A DNA stretch of 64,000 nucleotides from Lasiodiplodia sp. COLG20 (taxonomy: Eukaryota; Ascomycota; Dothideomycetes; Botryosphaeriales; Botryosphaeriaceae), in the NCBI GenBank assembly GCA_009801085.1, contig VNWV01000002.1:1-64000 (forward strand), written 5' to 3'. The notes under the pieces were generated by a model. It saw only the letters and a list, made by a program, of their open reading frames with translations. It was not told the origin of the DNA and ran no database searches. The position numbers and the translations under genes are program-made. Below are positions 45,215 to 55,981 of this stretch, piece after piece. Within the stretch, counting starts at the first letter, position 1, and each line of letters starts with the position of its first letter.

Positions 45215-47007
45215 CTACACCCCCACCTCCCCCCTCTCAGGCTCATACACAACCCTCGGCCACGCCGGCTGACACTCGGCATCCAACTCGGCCGGGAAAC
45301 TCTTCAACCCCAACAACCACGCCGCGGGGTCCTTCCAGCCGGGCTTCAAGCACGCCTGCTCGCGCCGCAGCCGGGCCTGCACCCAGGCGTCGCCCCACCA
45401 AGCAGGCATGGCGGCGCCCGGCCCAGGCACCCACTCGCCCGCCTTCTCGTCCAGCCGCACGCTCTGCTCGGCCAGGTGCAGCAGCGCAAAGCACGTCAGG
45501 TCGGGGCGGACGGGGGGGAGGAAGAGGAGGCCGGCGCGGCGGTGCTGGTGCGGGCTCTTCTGCTGCTTGGTGTCGGTGTCGGCGTCGGCGGCGGTGGTGG
45601 GAGGGGGTTGCAGCAGCAGCAGGTAGTTCAGCGATACGACCATGCTGGCGTAGCTGGCGCGGTACAGTTGGTCGAGCTGCTCGGGCGTCGCCTTAGTGCT
45701 GCTGCTGCTGCCGCCTGCTGCTGCCCCCGCGCGCCCCGACATGCACAGGTTCACGTCCAGGTCCTGCTGCTCGAGCCCGCGCTCCAGCCAGGCGCGCAGC
45801 GGGCGCGGCGGGACGTCGAGCAGCACAAGCGCCAGCTCCGTCGCGGCGTCGCGGAACGCGGCGGGGAGCGTCCCGAACTGGCCGTCGACGGCGTGCGCGT
45901 AGTAGCTCCGCATGACCTTGCTCGGGCGCGGGGCCCAGGCCGACCCGCTCTCGAGAGCGTGCTGGATGCGGCGCGTGTTGTGCGGGTTCGCGCGGATGAT
46001 GATGCCGCGGCGCGTCTTCCACGCGTCCGAGGCGTCGAAGACGAGCGTGTGCGGCCGCAGCCCCTTGTTGCGGCCCAGGATGCCGAGGGCGAGCGTCAGC
46101 CCTTCGCCGTTGTACTCGTCGACGGTCAGGGGCCGCGAGGCAAGCAGCCCTTTCGGCATGGCGTGGATGGCGCGCGAGACGCGCCGGCGGAAGCCCTGCG
46201 CTTCGCCCCATTGGAGGGAGAGGTTGCCGGTGGTGGTGCCGTCGTCGTAGACGCAGCGGGCGTGCGGGTCAGGCGCAGCGTGCTTGGATGCGTCTTGGTC
46301 GGCGAACTTGTCGAGGAGGGCGGTGGGGTCCTCCCACAGGCCGGACGGCGGGAACAGGGACAAGCCCCAGTCGTCGGACGGCGCCGAGACAATCTTTCGT
46401 TCGGGGAGGGCCTGGGATAGGAGCTTCCATTGGGCCGCGTCGCCGCAGAGGGCGCGGGAGCTGGCTTTGATGGACGTGCGGCTCGGGCCCGTCCACGCGC
46501 GCCAGCGGTTCTCGATAAAGGCGCGGTTGCGCCAGGCGGGCACGGCGTACCGCACGATGGCGATGGTCGTGGCCGTCGACAGGGCGAGCACGCCGAGCGA
46601 GTCCTGCGTGTTGCCGGCCAGAAAGGTGAGGATGATCAGCACGAACGAGACACTGAGAACCGACGACACGACCGTCCACCATATGTGTTCGTAGCGCGCG
46701 AGGCGGAACCTTGGGGGCAGCTGTCAGCATTGCACGAGCCTGTCCGCAGGCTGAAGCCTCACCGGAATGTCCAGAGCCCTTGGTCCTCGGAGATCTGAAT
46801 GACGGTCGTGATCAGGCCTTGGACCAGCGACGTGAAGACGGCGAGCGATATCGACGTCCAGAGCAAGGCTACGCGGCCCGTTCCGTCGGCAATCTTCAGT
46901 TGGGGGCCGGCCTTCGTTGCGGCATCGTCGTCCTGCGCAGCCATCGGGGCCGCAACTACAGGAGAGAGTAAGGCCAGTATAGCACAAAGCGTGTTTTCAG
47001 CTCCCAT
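45215..47007 (-). CDS. Fungal membrane protein of unknown function
   Basis: A 579-aa protein in two exons, 47007-46763 and 46709-45215 (53-nt intron). An N-terminal signal-like segment is followed by transmembrane helices at about 45-68 (ALLWTSISLAVFTSLVQGLI), 92-112 and 118-135. A long soluble, GC-rich C-terminal region then contains Trp-rich patches and a low-complexity Gly/Ser and Asp/Thr insert (about 415-475). I recognise no catalytic domain. The high GC of exon 2 gives long spurious frames on the other strand. No operon-like context; unrelated in sequence to its neighbours. Confidence 0.7.
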
Positions 47008-47385
47008 AGCGCGTTACTGGGAGTGCAATGGGCAGATGAGGTGCGTTGTGCTACCTGACGAGGCTGCAGAAGTCTATTAGTACATCGCCGCATTGGCCCA
47101 GACTCGGCTTGGCGTTTTCAGCCTTGCTGCACTTCCTATGTTATTGGGGCGTAGGGCCAAGAGCTCTACCCACTGAATCAGGCAGCGATGATTCACGGCC
47201 CCCAATTCTTTAAGTCGCTCAACTGGTGTCCAGCTATGATTGAGCCTCGTAAATCGAGTCACAATCCATCAACGCGATTGTGGAAAATAAAGCTGGAATT
47301 GAAAGAGAGTTCAATTTCTTCGCGTATATCTCTGCATAAGACTCTCAATAACAAGATACAGGAGTGTACTCTGTTAACTACCTCG
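47008..47385. other. Intergenic, no supported gene
   Basis: About 380 bp between two minus-strand genes. A tRNA-like D-arm phrase near 47150-47200 does not complete a tRNA fold. Nothing else was seen. Confidence 0.5.
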
Positions 47386-48157
47386 CTAAGGGTTGTTAAA
47401 TCTGAGGTGCTCGGCTCCCATTGTTTCAGGATCCAGAATTTGCAAGTTCGCGCGCCCTTTATCTTTCACTCCAAATCCCCATGCTCCTATATCCACGACA
47501 GCTGCCGCACCATCCATTGCGGCATAGTCGGCCTGAAGTCTCATATAATCACCCATTCTGGTTCTTTCTTCCAACACGGTCTGAGCCACAATTTCAACGA
47601 GCTTGTCATCGTCATCAGGTACATCAGGATTCGAGCTGCTCAACACTGGGATCTTCGTGATGGCTTGAATGGCATCGCACGCGACGTGTCGACAATTGTT
47701 GTGATCCACATTGTACTTGTATCCGAGCTTCGTAGCTACATTTAGGTTAAGCTAAGCTTGCCAGTCCGCACAGCTGGTTATGTCATTTTGACTCACCCAA
47801 GGATTCAATTTGCTGGTTCGTCCATTGCGTAATGCCCATGAACTCAAACGAGTTGCCTTTCCTTATCTCGTTGTTGAAGTCGAAAGGCTTCTGCCTGGCT
47901 GGCGCGCCTTGCTTGACCCACTGGTCTCCAACCCTTGCGCCCCAGTCGATAATCGTACCTGTTGTGCGAGACGATACCTCGGTTGACATATCGTTGATCA
48001 CAAGAATTACTTGGTGCATGCTCACAGGTGATACCCCAGTGCGGCCCCAGCTGTCGAGAAAGACGGCTCTCTTCGGATTGGTGCTAGTAACTCCACATTG
48101 GCGGATGCCTGGGATAAAAGAAGGGTCTTCCTTTTCCTTCGAATTATCTTGCCCCAT
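47386..48157 (-). CDS. Small cytosolic protein, possible papain-like (NlpC/LRAT) fold
   Basis: A 236-aa protein, exons 48157-47797 and 47735-47386 (61-nt intron). It has no signal peptide or membrane helix. The first half carries SMHQVILVINDMS and a GTIIDWG strand. The second half opens with KLGYKYNVDHNNCRHVACDAI, where an Asn-Cys-x-His arrangement at the start of a helix resembles the nucleophile helix of NlpC/P60 and LRAT-type enzymes. The upstream His and strands would fit a permuted version. This fold guess is weak. An acidic DVPDDDDK loop follows. Function unknown. Confidence 0.6.
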
Positions 48158-48772
48158 TTGTGGATGCCGTTGATGATGGTGATTTACCCTTTCTGTAGTG
48201 TATGGAAAATATTGATGTAGTATTTTGTCGAGGAAAGTCGAAGTTCGTGAAGGAGCAGGAATGTTCTGTTAGTGCGTGTAAGTGCTATATAAACTCACAG
48301 CGGGCATATGCAGACAGTATCGGCCGCTCCGGTGGCAAATCGAGCCTCGTACTTTGTCGACTCGCTTTGTGCCTCGCCTTGCTGCCTAGATCTCGAATTG
48401 GAAAAAGGTTCCCTTCTTGTAGAACCCTTCCAATTGATTCTGGACAACAGTAGCAAATCCGAGCGTCAGACAAAAATCAACATGAAACAAGGCGTCGAAT
48501 GAGCAGTGATACGAGAAGACGAAAGGCTTTTCGTAAGCAGCCACATATGCAGCCACAGAGCGACGTGGCATTGTTTGATACGTGCATCCATCCTGTCTCA
48601 TGTAGCATCGGGCCCAGCGGTCACGCGATACACACAGCCGCAGTCGCTTTGTAACATGCTCTCCGCTTGTTTTCATTTTCGGCCCAGACTTCTACGGTGG
48701 ATTAAATTGGCACGTCAGTCGTTATTGCATTGAAAACCTGCTCGGCAAGTATTGCGGTATCAACATTACAAG
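48158..48772. other. Intergenic, divergent promoter region
   Basis: This lies between two divergently transcribed genes of unknown function. Only short frames are present. No motif was recognised. Confidence 0.5.
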
Positions 48773-49811
48773 ATGGCTGCATCTTCCTCTTCTAGATCTA
48801 CAAGGGATCTTTTCCTGGACTCTTGGCGTCACGTCGCGTCGATTTTCGAAATAGCCAAGATCCCAGACTATCGCATATTTTTCAGCCTTGCGCAACGTCT
48901 TTTACCGTTCCACGCTTCCGCATGGGCTACGCAGTATGAGCCTGTCAATGAATTTTTAAATGAAACCGACCTTCAGGAGCAGGAGAAATTGACGATCAGG
49001 TGGAGAGACAACATGATATGGCAGCTTCAAACTATCCTTCTAACTGTGAGCTTGTCTCCATCTTGAAACTTTAACACCGAGTCAGCGCAGCTAATTAGAA
49101 ACAGAGCTCAATCGTTTCGAGTCTAATTTCAAGTTCTTTTACTTGGCCGCATTTTGATCCATCCAACAACGGCACTGTCTGTATTCGGCTTGCGAAGACA
49201 GCTTGGTATTGTGCTTTACTACTCGCCATTTGCTCCATTGGTTCAGCTGCGCAACAGCTGGTTGCTCTACATCGGTTGAGCTCCTTTTCGGACTCTGAAG
49301 CAACCAAATCAATTCGTGCCATGCTCCAAAATCAGGCAGATGCACCAGCTTCTGGCGCGACGTCAGCTGTTCCGAACGCACCTCAGAGCAATAGAAAGCT
49401 AAGCATCATGCAGGCGTACATGTGGTCTATCCCAGTCTTGCTTCTGAACGCATCTCTGTACATCTTTACCGGTGGCCTCTGTATCGTCGTATACTGGGAT
49501 GTCAGTCAAGCCTTTCAAGTCCCCAACACCTGGTCCGCAGTATGTCTCCTCTACTCCATCTCCAAGCTGCCCACTCTGTTATTCCCCCACATCTCCACGT
49601 ACATAAAGCTTCAGCAAACCTCTCACATTTTTACGCTCGTGCCCATCTGACTATTTCTGGACAGATCGGCATGGCAGCAACTTTTTCGATTTTCATGGTT
49701 TGGTCCTCGGTGAATTATTTGGTCAGCTCGATCGGACTGTACCACGGGATCGGGGCAGCCAGAAGACTTGTACAACTGCAGAATGGAACACTGAGCGGTC
49801 AGCCCCCGTGA
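48773..49811 (+). CDS. Small multi-pass membrane protein of unknown function
   Basis: A 284-aa protein in three exons: 48773-49045, 49105-49539 and 49665-49811 (introns 59 and 125 nt, all phase 0). A soluble N-terminal 90 residues (FEIAKIPDYRIFFSLAQRLL) is followed by helices at about 90-105, 125-150 (TAWYCALLLAICSIGSAAQQ), 185-215 (SIPVLLLNASLYIFTGGLCI) and 238-262. The topology is like the fungal four-helix membrane proteins found in accessory regions. No motif identifies it. Intron 2 is longer than others here and its acceptor is chosen by frame. Confidence 0.62.
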
Positions 49812-50789
49812 AGCCTTGTCTTTTGTGCTCACATCCGAGTCATCAAATCCCTCCTGCCTGGAATGACAAACAGCTTGCATGGATACATCCCTGTCAATCT
49901 AGATAAGAAGGCACATCAGTTTCGTATTGAAGATACAAGGCGCAAGAGGGCGAAAGAGTGCCTAGTGACAAACGTGCCGGTCAAATTAAGTGAGCGCAGA
50001 CATCGAGCCTACTAATGGCTCCCACTTCTGGAAATTTGATCCGCGCAACTGCTGGAGGGCGGCTGTTACATATTGGCTTTAGCATTCTCGGCTGTCCCTA
50101 CAAGGGCCGATTGGTAATTTGCAGCTCCAATTTTCTCTGGTCCTTATGAAAGTTGTTTGCTTTGTCGAAATCGGTAGTCTACGTGGCGCAGCTGAGCGTG
50201 TTTCAGCTAATCCCGTTGCAGGAGTGCGTACAGCTGACATGCATCCACCTCCATTGCATGCTTTCCTATCAGATCCCGCGCCAGTGAACACAAATGCCAG
50301 CCATTCGCCAGCATCCTGGTAGCCAGCCAACTCGACGTCTTCACCAAAACACGGGCCATCTCTGTCGCACTTTCTTGTTGATAGCAGGGATCGTACGCCC
50401 CGTGCCGGTTACAGCCCGCTGACGAAAGTCTGTGGCGCAACTCCGAGGAGGAGGATCCAGATATCCAGTGCTTTTTCTCTGGATCTGCTGCTTACACCGA
50501 AGAGCTATTGGAGGCTCGGCTGCTTCCGGGCATCATAGCGGCTCACGGTGCGGCGCAGTCACGCAAGGCAAGGGAAGGGAATTCAAGCGCAACGCAACGC
50601 TACGCTACGCGGGACAGGTACTCGCCACCAGCGACCCTGCCCCTCAATCAGAATGTGTTTCCCCAGGAACTAATCCATAACCACATTTAAGGAAATTGGA
50701 TATAAACTTTGATTTCCTTATACTAATCAAAGCGCTAATAGTATTCCAGTACTTACTCGATTCCGATAACCGCGATAGTAATAAAGCTC
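49812..50789. other. Intergenic, no supported gene
   Basis: About 1 kb of mixed composition with only short frames. The right edge becomes AT-rich next to the coding relic. Confidence 0.45.
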
Positions 50790-51117
50790 GGATCAGCCCT
50801 CCCGCTAGAAATCAGCTCCACTAGCTCCGGCGCCACCTCTAGCGGACGCACGGCGTCACTTTGAAAGCTCAGCGCCTTCGTCTAGAAATCAGACACGGGA
50901 AACGAGATCTGCGGACTGATGGTGCCGGCGAAGGGCGCAGCCTCCGTTTCGTTCTATACCATAAATACGCCGACCTGGCCGATACCACCACGCGATCCTG
51001 TAACTGCGACCATCTGTTGGATCACGATGTCCGGCTCATTTTCGCCCGCCGCATTGATGGCCGAGTATCTCACGCAATTAAGAGCTCGACGTACCCCAGC
51101 CGGCTCGTACTGTTTCT
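50790..51117 (-). pseudogene. Decayed coding relic, family not recognised
   Basis: One minus-strand frame reads as protein-like for about 105 codons (YSAINAAGENEPDIVIQQM, APFAGTISPQI, SDAVRPLEVAPELVELIS) but is broken by two internal TAG codons. Both fit CAG-to-TAG changes, as RIP makes, and TAG and TAA stops bound the block. I do not recognise the family. It follows, on the same strand, the epimerase fragment at 51221-51300, so both may come from one degraded duplicated segment. Confidence 0.5.
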
Positions 51118-51220
51118 AATTCTACCGTTCGTTTAGAGAATCACTAAAACCTTTAACGCATTCTTATGTCTTTATACTCAGCGTACTTGATTAACTTCGC
51201 GAATGGGAGTCCTAATCTTA

Positions 51221-51300
51221 CTGTACACTTCGTAGCCACAGGAGATGACGAGCTCGGTCACAGCGGAGCCGATGTAGCCGCTGCCGCCGGTCATGAAAAT
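51221..51300 (-). pseudogene. Epimerase gene fragment (80 bp)
   Basis: The reverse complement of these 80 bases is identical to 8737-8816 of the epimerase gene except for two transitions (GCC/GTC and GGT/GGC). It covers exactly the Rossmann motif region IFMTGGSGYIGSAVTEL. Similarity stops abruptly on both sides in AT-rich DNA. This is a recent partial duplication or the last surviving island of a degraded copy, about 42 kb from its source. Confidence 0.85.
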
Positions 51301-51703
51301 GTATTTACATATAAGTAGTCCGTGCGTTATTAAACCTTATGATAGTCAATTTAAGTTTTAGGTTAAAGGAGAAAAAAAAAAAAGAGAAAGTCACTGCCAA
51401 GAAAGCCGGTAGAAGCCACGGACGAACTTACTCGGTCTCCCGGCTATGCTTGCTAATCAGTCAAAACTGAAAAGGGAAAGGAACTACTAAGGTAGGCGGT
51501 GGAAACCACGGACGAATCTACTCGGTCTCCCGTCTTTGCTTCCTAATCAATCAGAATTAGAAAGGGAAATGCACCTTTCTAAGTCCTACTTTCAACCGCC
51601 AGAGAATATATAAAGGAATGAGTTCATATAAGATATATTTTTCATTTCAGATAACTCAGACTACCACATTGAAGTGCACCATTGCGTACGCGAACACGGC
51701 AAA
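51301..51703. promoter_or_regulatory. SDR promoter with 90-bp tandem repeat
   Basis: Two imperfect copies of a roughly 80-bp unit start at 51405 and 51495 (period 90). Each contains CCACGGACGAA and an identical CGGTCTCCCG (51433-51442 and 51523-51532), which is CGG-N4-CCG, a plausible paired Zn2Cys6 site. Unit ends read GAAAAGGGAAAGG and TAGAAAGGGAAATG. The array ends about 130 bp upstream of the dehydrogenase start. Confidence 0.6.
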
Positions 51704-52667
51704 ATGTCTGGTTTCCCTGTCTACAAGCACATGGTCAAGACGACCCACAAGGAAGAGGTATTTCGTCTACTTCCCGACTCACAAGTCTCCACATACTCAA
51801 CCATTCCAGTATCCGGCCATCTCTCCGCGGAATCCAGCCAACTCAGCAAAAGATAAGACGGTCTTTGTCACCGGTGGCGCAACCGGTATCGGCTACGCCA
51901 CCGCGCGCGCTTTCGCCCTCGCTGGCGCATCTACTGTCGTCCTTGTCGCACGCCGGGCCGAGGTGCTCAAGCAAAAGGCAGCAGAGCTCTCCGCGGAGGT
52001 GCCTTCCGCCGCCATATTGACCTACCCACTCGACATCACTGACGAGGCCCGCGTGAACGACGTCTTCGCAGATGTGCGACAGCGCCTCTCCACTAGCAAA
52101 GACATTGACGTCCTGGTGCTCAGTGCGGCAGCCATCAGCGCGGGCAAGCGGGCTCTGGACTATACGCCGGAGGAGTTGCGCAACGACTTCGAGACCAATG
52201 TCGTCGGCAACCGCAACGTTGTGCGCGCCTTCCTCGCGCCGGTGGCTGTTGAGGATCGCGAGGCCAGGACGAGCAAGGTGGTGCTGGACGTCTCAACGCA
52301 TTCGACGTACGAGCGATATCCGACACAGGCATTATACAGCGCAAGCAAGGCCGCCTTCACGCAGTACATGCGGCACGTGCATGCTGAGTATGCTCATACT
52401 GGGCTGCGGGTCCATGCGTACCATCCGGGCGGCATCTTCACTGAAGCGGCACAGGCAGCCGGGTATGGCAAAGACGCTGTGGCGTGGGATGACGCCAGTC
52501 TACCTGCAGGGCTTGCTGTGTGGTTAGCGAGTCCGGCAGCGGAATTTTTGAATGGGAGGTTCCTGTTGGCATATTGGGATGTAGATGAGCTGATGGCGAT
52601 GAAGGACCAATTTGAGAAGGATGAGGAATTGGGCAAGATCGTGCTGAAGATTAAGCCGGATGCTTAG
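51704..52667 (+). CDS. Classical short-chain dehydrogenase/reductase
   Basis: A 303-aa SDR with exons 51704-51757 and 51810-52667. The start MSGFPVYKHMVKTTHKEE joined to YPAISPRNPANSAKDK gives the usual fungal N-terminus; a longer frame from 51618 ignores this intron. The cofactor motif TGGATGIG, the DITDE strand end, the NVVGN segment, the catalytic Ser in LDVSTHS and YSASKAAF (Tyr-x3-Lys) are all present, so it should be active on an alcohol or ketone with NAD(P). After the active site HPGGIFTEAA marks the substrate lid. Substrate unknown; possible regulation by the tandem CGG-N4-CCG repeats upstream. Confidence 0.88.
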
Positions 52668-53806
52668 GCGGAAAGCGGCGTAGTTTTTGCCGTTCTGATG
52701 TAGTGGCAAGCAAGGAAGTACTAGGCGCAGCTGCGCTCTTCCGAAAGCTCAAATGCCGAATTAAGCGTCATTACTCATGCCATCTGCCGTGCGTGATCAC
52801 TGTCCCACCAAATCGCCCTGATCCACGACACAGAGGCGCTTCCGGCCCGACTGGAACAAAGTGACAATGTTTAAGCTCTTTACAGCTACGAGAGCGACAG
52901 CAGTCGAGTTTGGGGCGCATAATTGAGGGCGCAGCGGACGGATAGTCAACAGTGGCACATATTGTGAGCAAATTATTTTTGACGTACAGAGCGATGACAC
53001 GCAATAGTCAGGCGGGACTTAGTTTGATGAAATTCGTCCAAGTCAGTGGGCATGAATCGGCATGGACATGGTGACGCTCCCTGTGCATTGCGGGCCCTGA
53101 GCGCAGCTACGTTCCTAGTTTGATAGGAGTGGAGAGGACTTGATGATCCGTCTCGAAACGGAAGGTCAACAGTGAGCTGGAACAAGTGATCATCTTCGGG
53201 GCTCTGACAGGAACATGCATCACGAGCTATCGTAACTGTGGAGCATTCGAGAGTCCACCGTAAGCGTGAAGTATGTATTGCCGGTCTGTACAAACATTTA
53301 CGCTGCTAGATTCAGACTTGACTAGGCCGGCCAGGTCGCATACTATCCGAGCTTAGAATTGTTAAACCGAAAGTGAGCTTTGCCATCAGCATATACAGCA
53401 CGCCTGTTTGACTGCAGCGCTGCCTGCTTCTAGCATGATGCCACAGTGTTGCATCCAATCTATGGTGTGGTGGCTCGATCACGGCCGGGAAGAAATTGCA
53501 GTGTCACTTTAGCGGTGTCGCAGGTGTAGCCGGGACTCCCCGACGAACAGGCGGGATCCTTGGCTCAGTCTGGTCTGAACTAGGAAACTGGCCGCCAGCG
53601 CATTGCCAGTCTTCTGCCGTCAATCCAGGGGGACAAGAATCCGAATACGTAGCGCGGGTAAAAGCCGGTGTGAGCTGTGGGTGATGGCCCATGTGCAAAG
53701 CTCACGACCTGTGGGCGAATATAGGTCGTGCAGTCCCTCCTATTTAGTAGCGAGACGGAGCAGTGCAGGTTATAGCACCATTCGCTTGTTCCTTCTTTTG
53801 ACTATC
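52668..53806. other. Intergenic, no supported gene
   Basis: About 1.1 kb with short frames only. The last few hundred bases should hold the promoter of the esterase gene. No repeat was recognised. Confidence 0.5.
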
Positions 53807-55402
53807 ATGAAGCTCCCGCTCGCTTCAATCGTGGGTGCCCTCGCGCTGCATACCAGAGCCAATCCGGACGAGACAGGCGGGTTCAGGACCGCTTGTACGT
53901 CGCTGGCGGACTCTCTTGCGATACCGGGGGTGGACGTTTCTCTCGTGCAATTTGTCGCCAACGGCACAACCATCAGATTTCCAGACAGCGACGCCAGCTG
54001 CGGGCGCCCATCGCAGGGCGTGACGGCCGACCTCTGCCGCGTCGCCCTCCATGTCCCCACGTCCAACCGATCAAGCATCAGCATGGAAGCATGGCTTCCC
54101 CGGGACTGGTCTGGCCGTTTCTTGAGCACGGGGAACGGCGGGCTGGGCGGATGCATCCAGTACGAGGACATGGAGTACGCGGCATCGCTAGGCTTCGCAG
54201 CAGTGGGCACCAACAACGGCCACGACGGCATGTCTGGCGCGTCGTTCCTCAACAACCCGGATGTGATCGCGGACTTTGCATACCGGGCGCTGCACACGGG
54301 CGTAGTCGTGGGCAAGCAGGTCAGCAGCACCTTCTACGGCACGCCGCACAAAAAGAGTTACTATCTCGGCTGCTCGACAGGCGGCCGGCAGGGCTTCAAA
54401 GAAGCGCAGGCCTTCCCCGGCGACTTCGACGGCATCGTTGCCGGCGCGCCTGCCTTCGCCTTCAACAACCTCACCTCGTGGAGCTGCCACTTCCTGCCGC
54501 TGACCGGGCGCCCCAACGCCACCACTTTCGTGCCCATAGACATGTGGCCCGTCATCCACGAGGACATCCTGTCGCAGTGCGACGCCCTCGACGGCGCGCT
54601 GGACGGCATCATCGAGTCGCCGGACCTCTGCGACTACGACCCCGCCGGCCTGGTCTGCGGCGCCTCCAACGCCGCCAACACCTCGTCCTGCCTCAGCGAC
54701 GCCCAGGCGCGGACCGTCCGCGCCGTCTTCTCCCCCCTGCTGGACCCCGACGGCAGCCTCGTCTATCCCGCCATGCAGCCGGGCTCCGAGACGACGGGCG
54801 CGCCGCAGACGTACTACACGGGCTCCGAGTTCGGCGCCGCCGACTGGTTCCGGTACGCCATCTTCGCGGACGCCGGCTGGGACGCCATGGGCATCACGCC
54901 GGCCGACTACGCCGCCTCGTCGCGCCGCAACCTCTTCGACATCGAGACGTGGGACGGCGACCTCGCGGCGTTCAGGGATGCGGGCGGCAAGCTGCTGCAC
55001 TGGCACGGGCTGGTCGACCAGACCATTTCGAGCCACAACTCGCCGAGGTACTACGAGCACGTCGCGCGGACGATGGGGCTGGGCCCGGCGGAGCTGGACG
55101 ACTTCTACCGCTTCTTTCGCGTCTCGGGCACGGCGCACTGCGGAGGAGGGCCCGGTGCGAGCTTTATCGGCAACGGGAGGAGAACGACGGCTAGCCTGGA
55201 GCCCGAGGAGAATGTGCTGATGGCCATGGTGAGGTGGGTTGAGGAGGGCGTTGCGCCCGAGACGGTGACTGGGACGGCGTTTGTGGACGGGGAGAGGGAG
55301 AAAGGGGTGGCGTTCAAGAGGAAACACTGCCGCTGGCCCCTCAGGAACGTGTACAAGGGGCCGGGAGAGCCGAGCGATGAGAATGCTTGGGAGTGTGTGT
55401 GA
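53807..55402 (+). CDS. Secreted feruloyl esterase / tannase family
   Basis: A single-exon protein of 531 aa, starting at the ATG at 53807, which begins a signal peptide (MKLPLASIVGALALHTRA); the frame is open further upstream but without a signal. The tannase/FaeB family CS-D-HC triad is complete: Cys189-Ser190 in GCSTGGRQG, Asp404 in HGLVDQTIS and His444-Cys445 in GTAHCGGG. The lid domain with paired Cys (257-295) and N-glycosylation sites is in place. It should hydrolyse phenolic esters such as feruloyl-arabinoxylan or galloyl esters outside the cell. With the neighbouring GH78 gene it suggests plant-material degradation. Confidence 0.92.
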   Translation: MKLPLASIVGALALHTRANPDETGGFRTACTSLADSLAIPGVDVSLVQFVANGTTIRFPDSDASCGRPSQGVTADLCRVALHVPTSNRSSISMEAWLPRDWSGRFLSTGNGGLGGCIQYEDMEYAASLGFAAVGTNNGHDGMSGASFLNNPDVIADFAYRALHTGVVVGKQVSSTFYGTPHKKSYYLGCSTGGRQGFKEAQAFPGDFDGIVAGAPAFAFNNLTSWSCHFLPLTGRPNATTFVPIDMWPVIHEDILSQCDALDGALDGIIESPDLCDYDPAGLVCGASNAANTSSCLSDAQARTVRAVFSPLLDPDGSLVYPAMQPGSETTGAPQTYYTGSEFGAADWFRYAIFADAGWDAMGITPADYAASSRRNLFDIETWDGDLAAFRDAGGKLLHWHGLVDQTISSHNSPRYYEHVARTMGLGPAELDDFYRFFRVSGTAHCGGGPGASFIGNGRRTTASLEPEENVLMAMVRWVEEGVAPETVTGTAFVDGEREKGVAFKRKHCRWPLRNVYKGPGEPSDENAWECV

Positions 55403-55981
55403 GATGTGCTGTACATATCGGCCTCTGATACGTTGAAAGTCTTGGGGAACAACTTCTGTCACGAGCATTCGTCCTGACGTGATCAATTAGCCGACCTCGC
55501 CTGAATGATGGCAAATTGCGTTATTCCAGTACTTGTTTTGCCCTCGAGAGGGCCCACACAGTCGGAACGGGGGCAATTACCAAAAGTGACCCGTATTTGT
55601 GCCGAAAACCCCAGTTACGACACCATGGACCAAAAGCGACCCTTCCACCAAAATTCACCATCTTTCAAGCGCTATAGAACTTCAACAATACTAAATCGTA
55701 GTACTCTCTTTATCTTGACAGTATTAACTAAGTGTATAGACGACGATTGTACTAAGAAATAGGCATATACCATGTAAGAATGTCGACTTACATTGTCGAG
55801 GGGGTCGTTTTTAAGTTAATCTATGGTTTTCAATCAAATAGGTGTCGCTTTTAGTAATTAGCCCGTCGGCGGGAAGGGGAGTTTGTCGGGTTGCTGTTAC
55901 CTCACAATGCTCCTTCAAGCGCTCGCGTGGCCGCCAGATGTTGTTGCTATCTACACTCGACCATTGGTCAGTGCTCGTGCA
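55403..55981. other. Intergenic holding a MITE-like element
   Basis: Between convergent esterase and rhamnosidase genes. Most of it is the inverted-repeat element described at 55569-55865. Confidence 0.5.
55569..55865. mobile_element. MITE-like element with about 38-bp terminal inverted repeats
   Basis: The left end, AATTACCAAAAGTGACCC followed by GTATTTG and GAAAACC (about 55574-55610), matches the reverse complement of the right end, AATTACTAAAAGCGACAC then CTATTTG and GAAAACC (about 55824-55860). Most differences are transitions. The interior has no coding capacity and repeats ACCAAAAGCGACCC. The size (about 300 bp) and structure fit a non-autonomous DNA transposon. A target-site duplication is not clear. 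Confidence 0.6.

Noticed and set aside
45476..46420. 314-codon plus-strand frame
   Set aside because: Antisense shadow of the GC-rich exon 2 of the membrane-protein gene; no start context or domain.
47140..47215. tRNA-like sequence on the minus strand (TCAGTGGGTAGAGC D-arm phrase)
   Set aside because: No matching acceptor stem, no good anticodon stem and no T-arm GTTCGAATC-type loop could be found around it.
51618..51703. Upstream start for the short-chain dehydrogenase
   Set aside because: The longer frame reads through an intron; the spliced start at 51704 restores a conserved SDR N-terminus.
54188..55486. 432-codon minus-strand frame over the feruloyl esterase
   Set aside because: Antisense to a gene with an intact CS-D-HC triad and signal peptide; composition is the Arg/Gly-rich type expected of a shadow frame.
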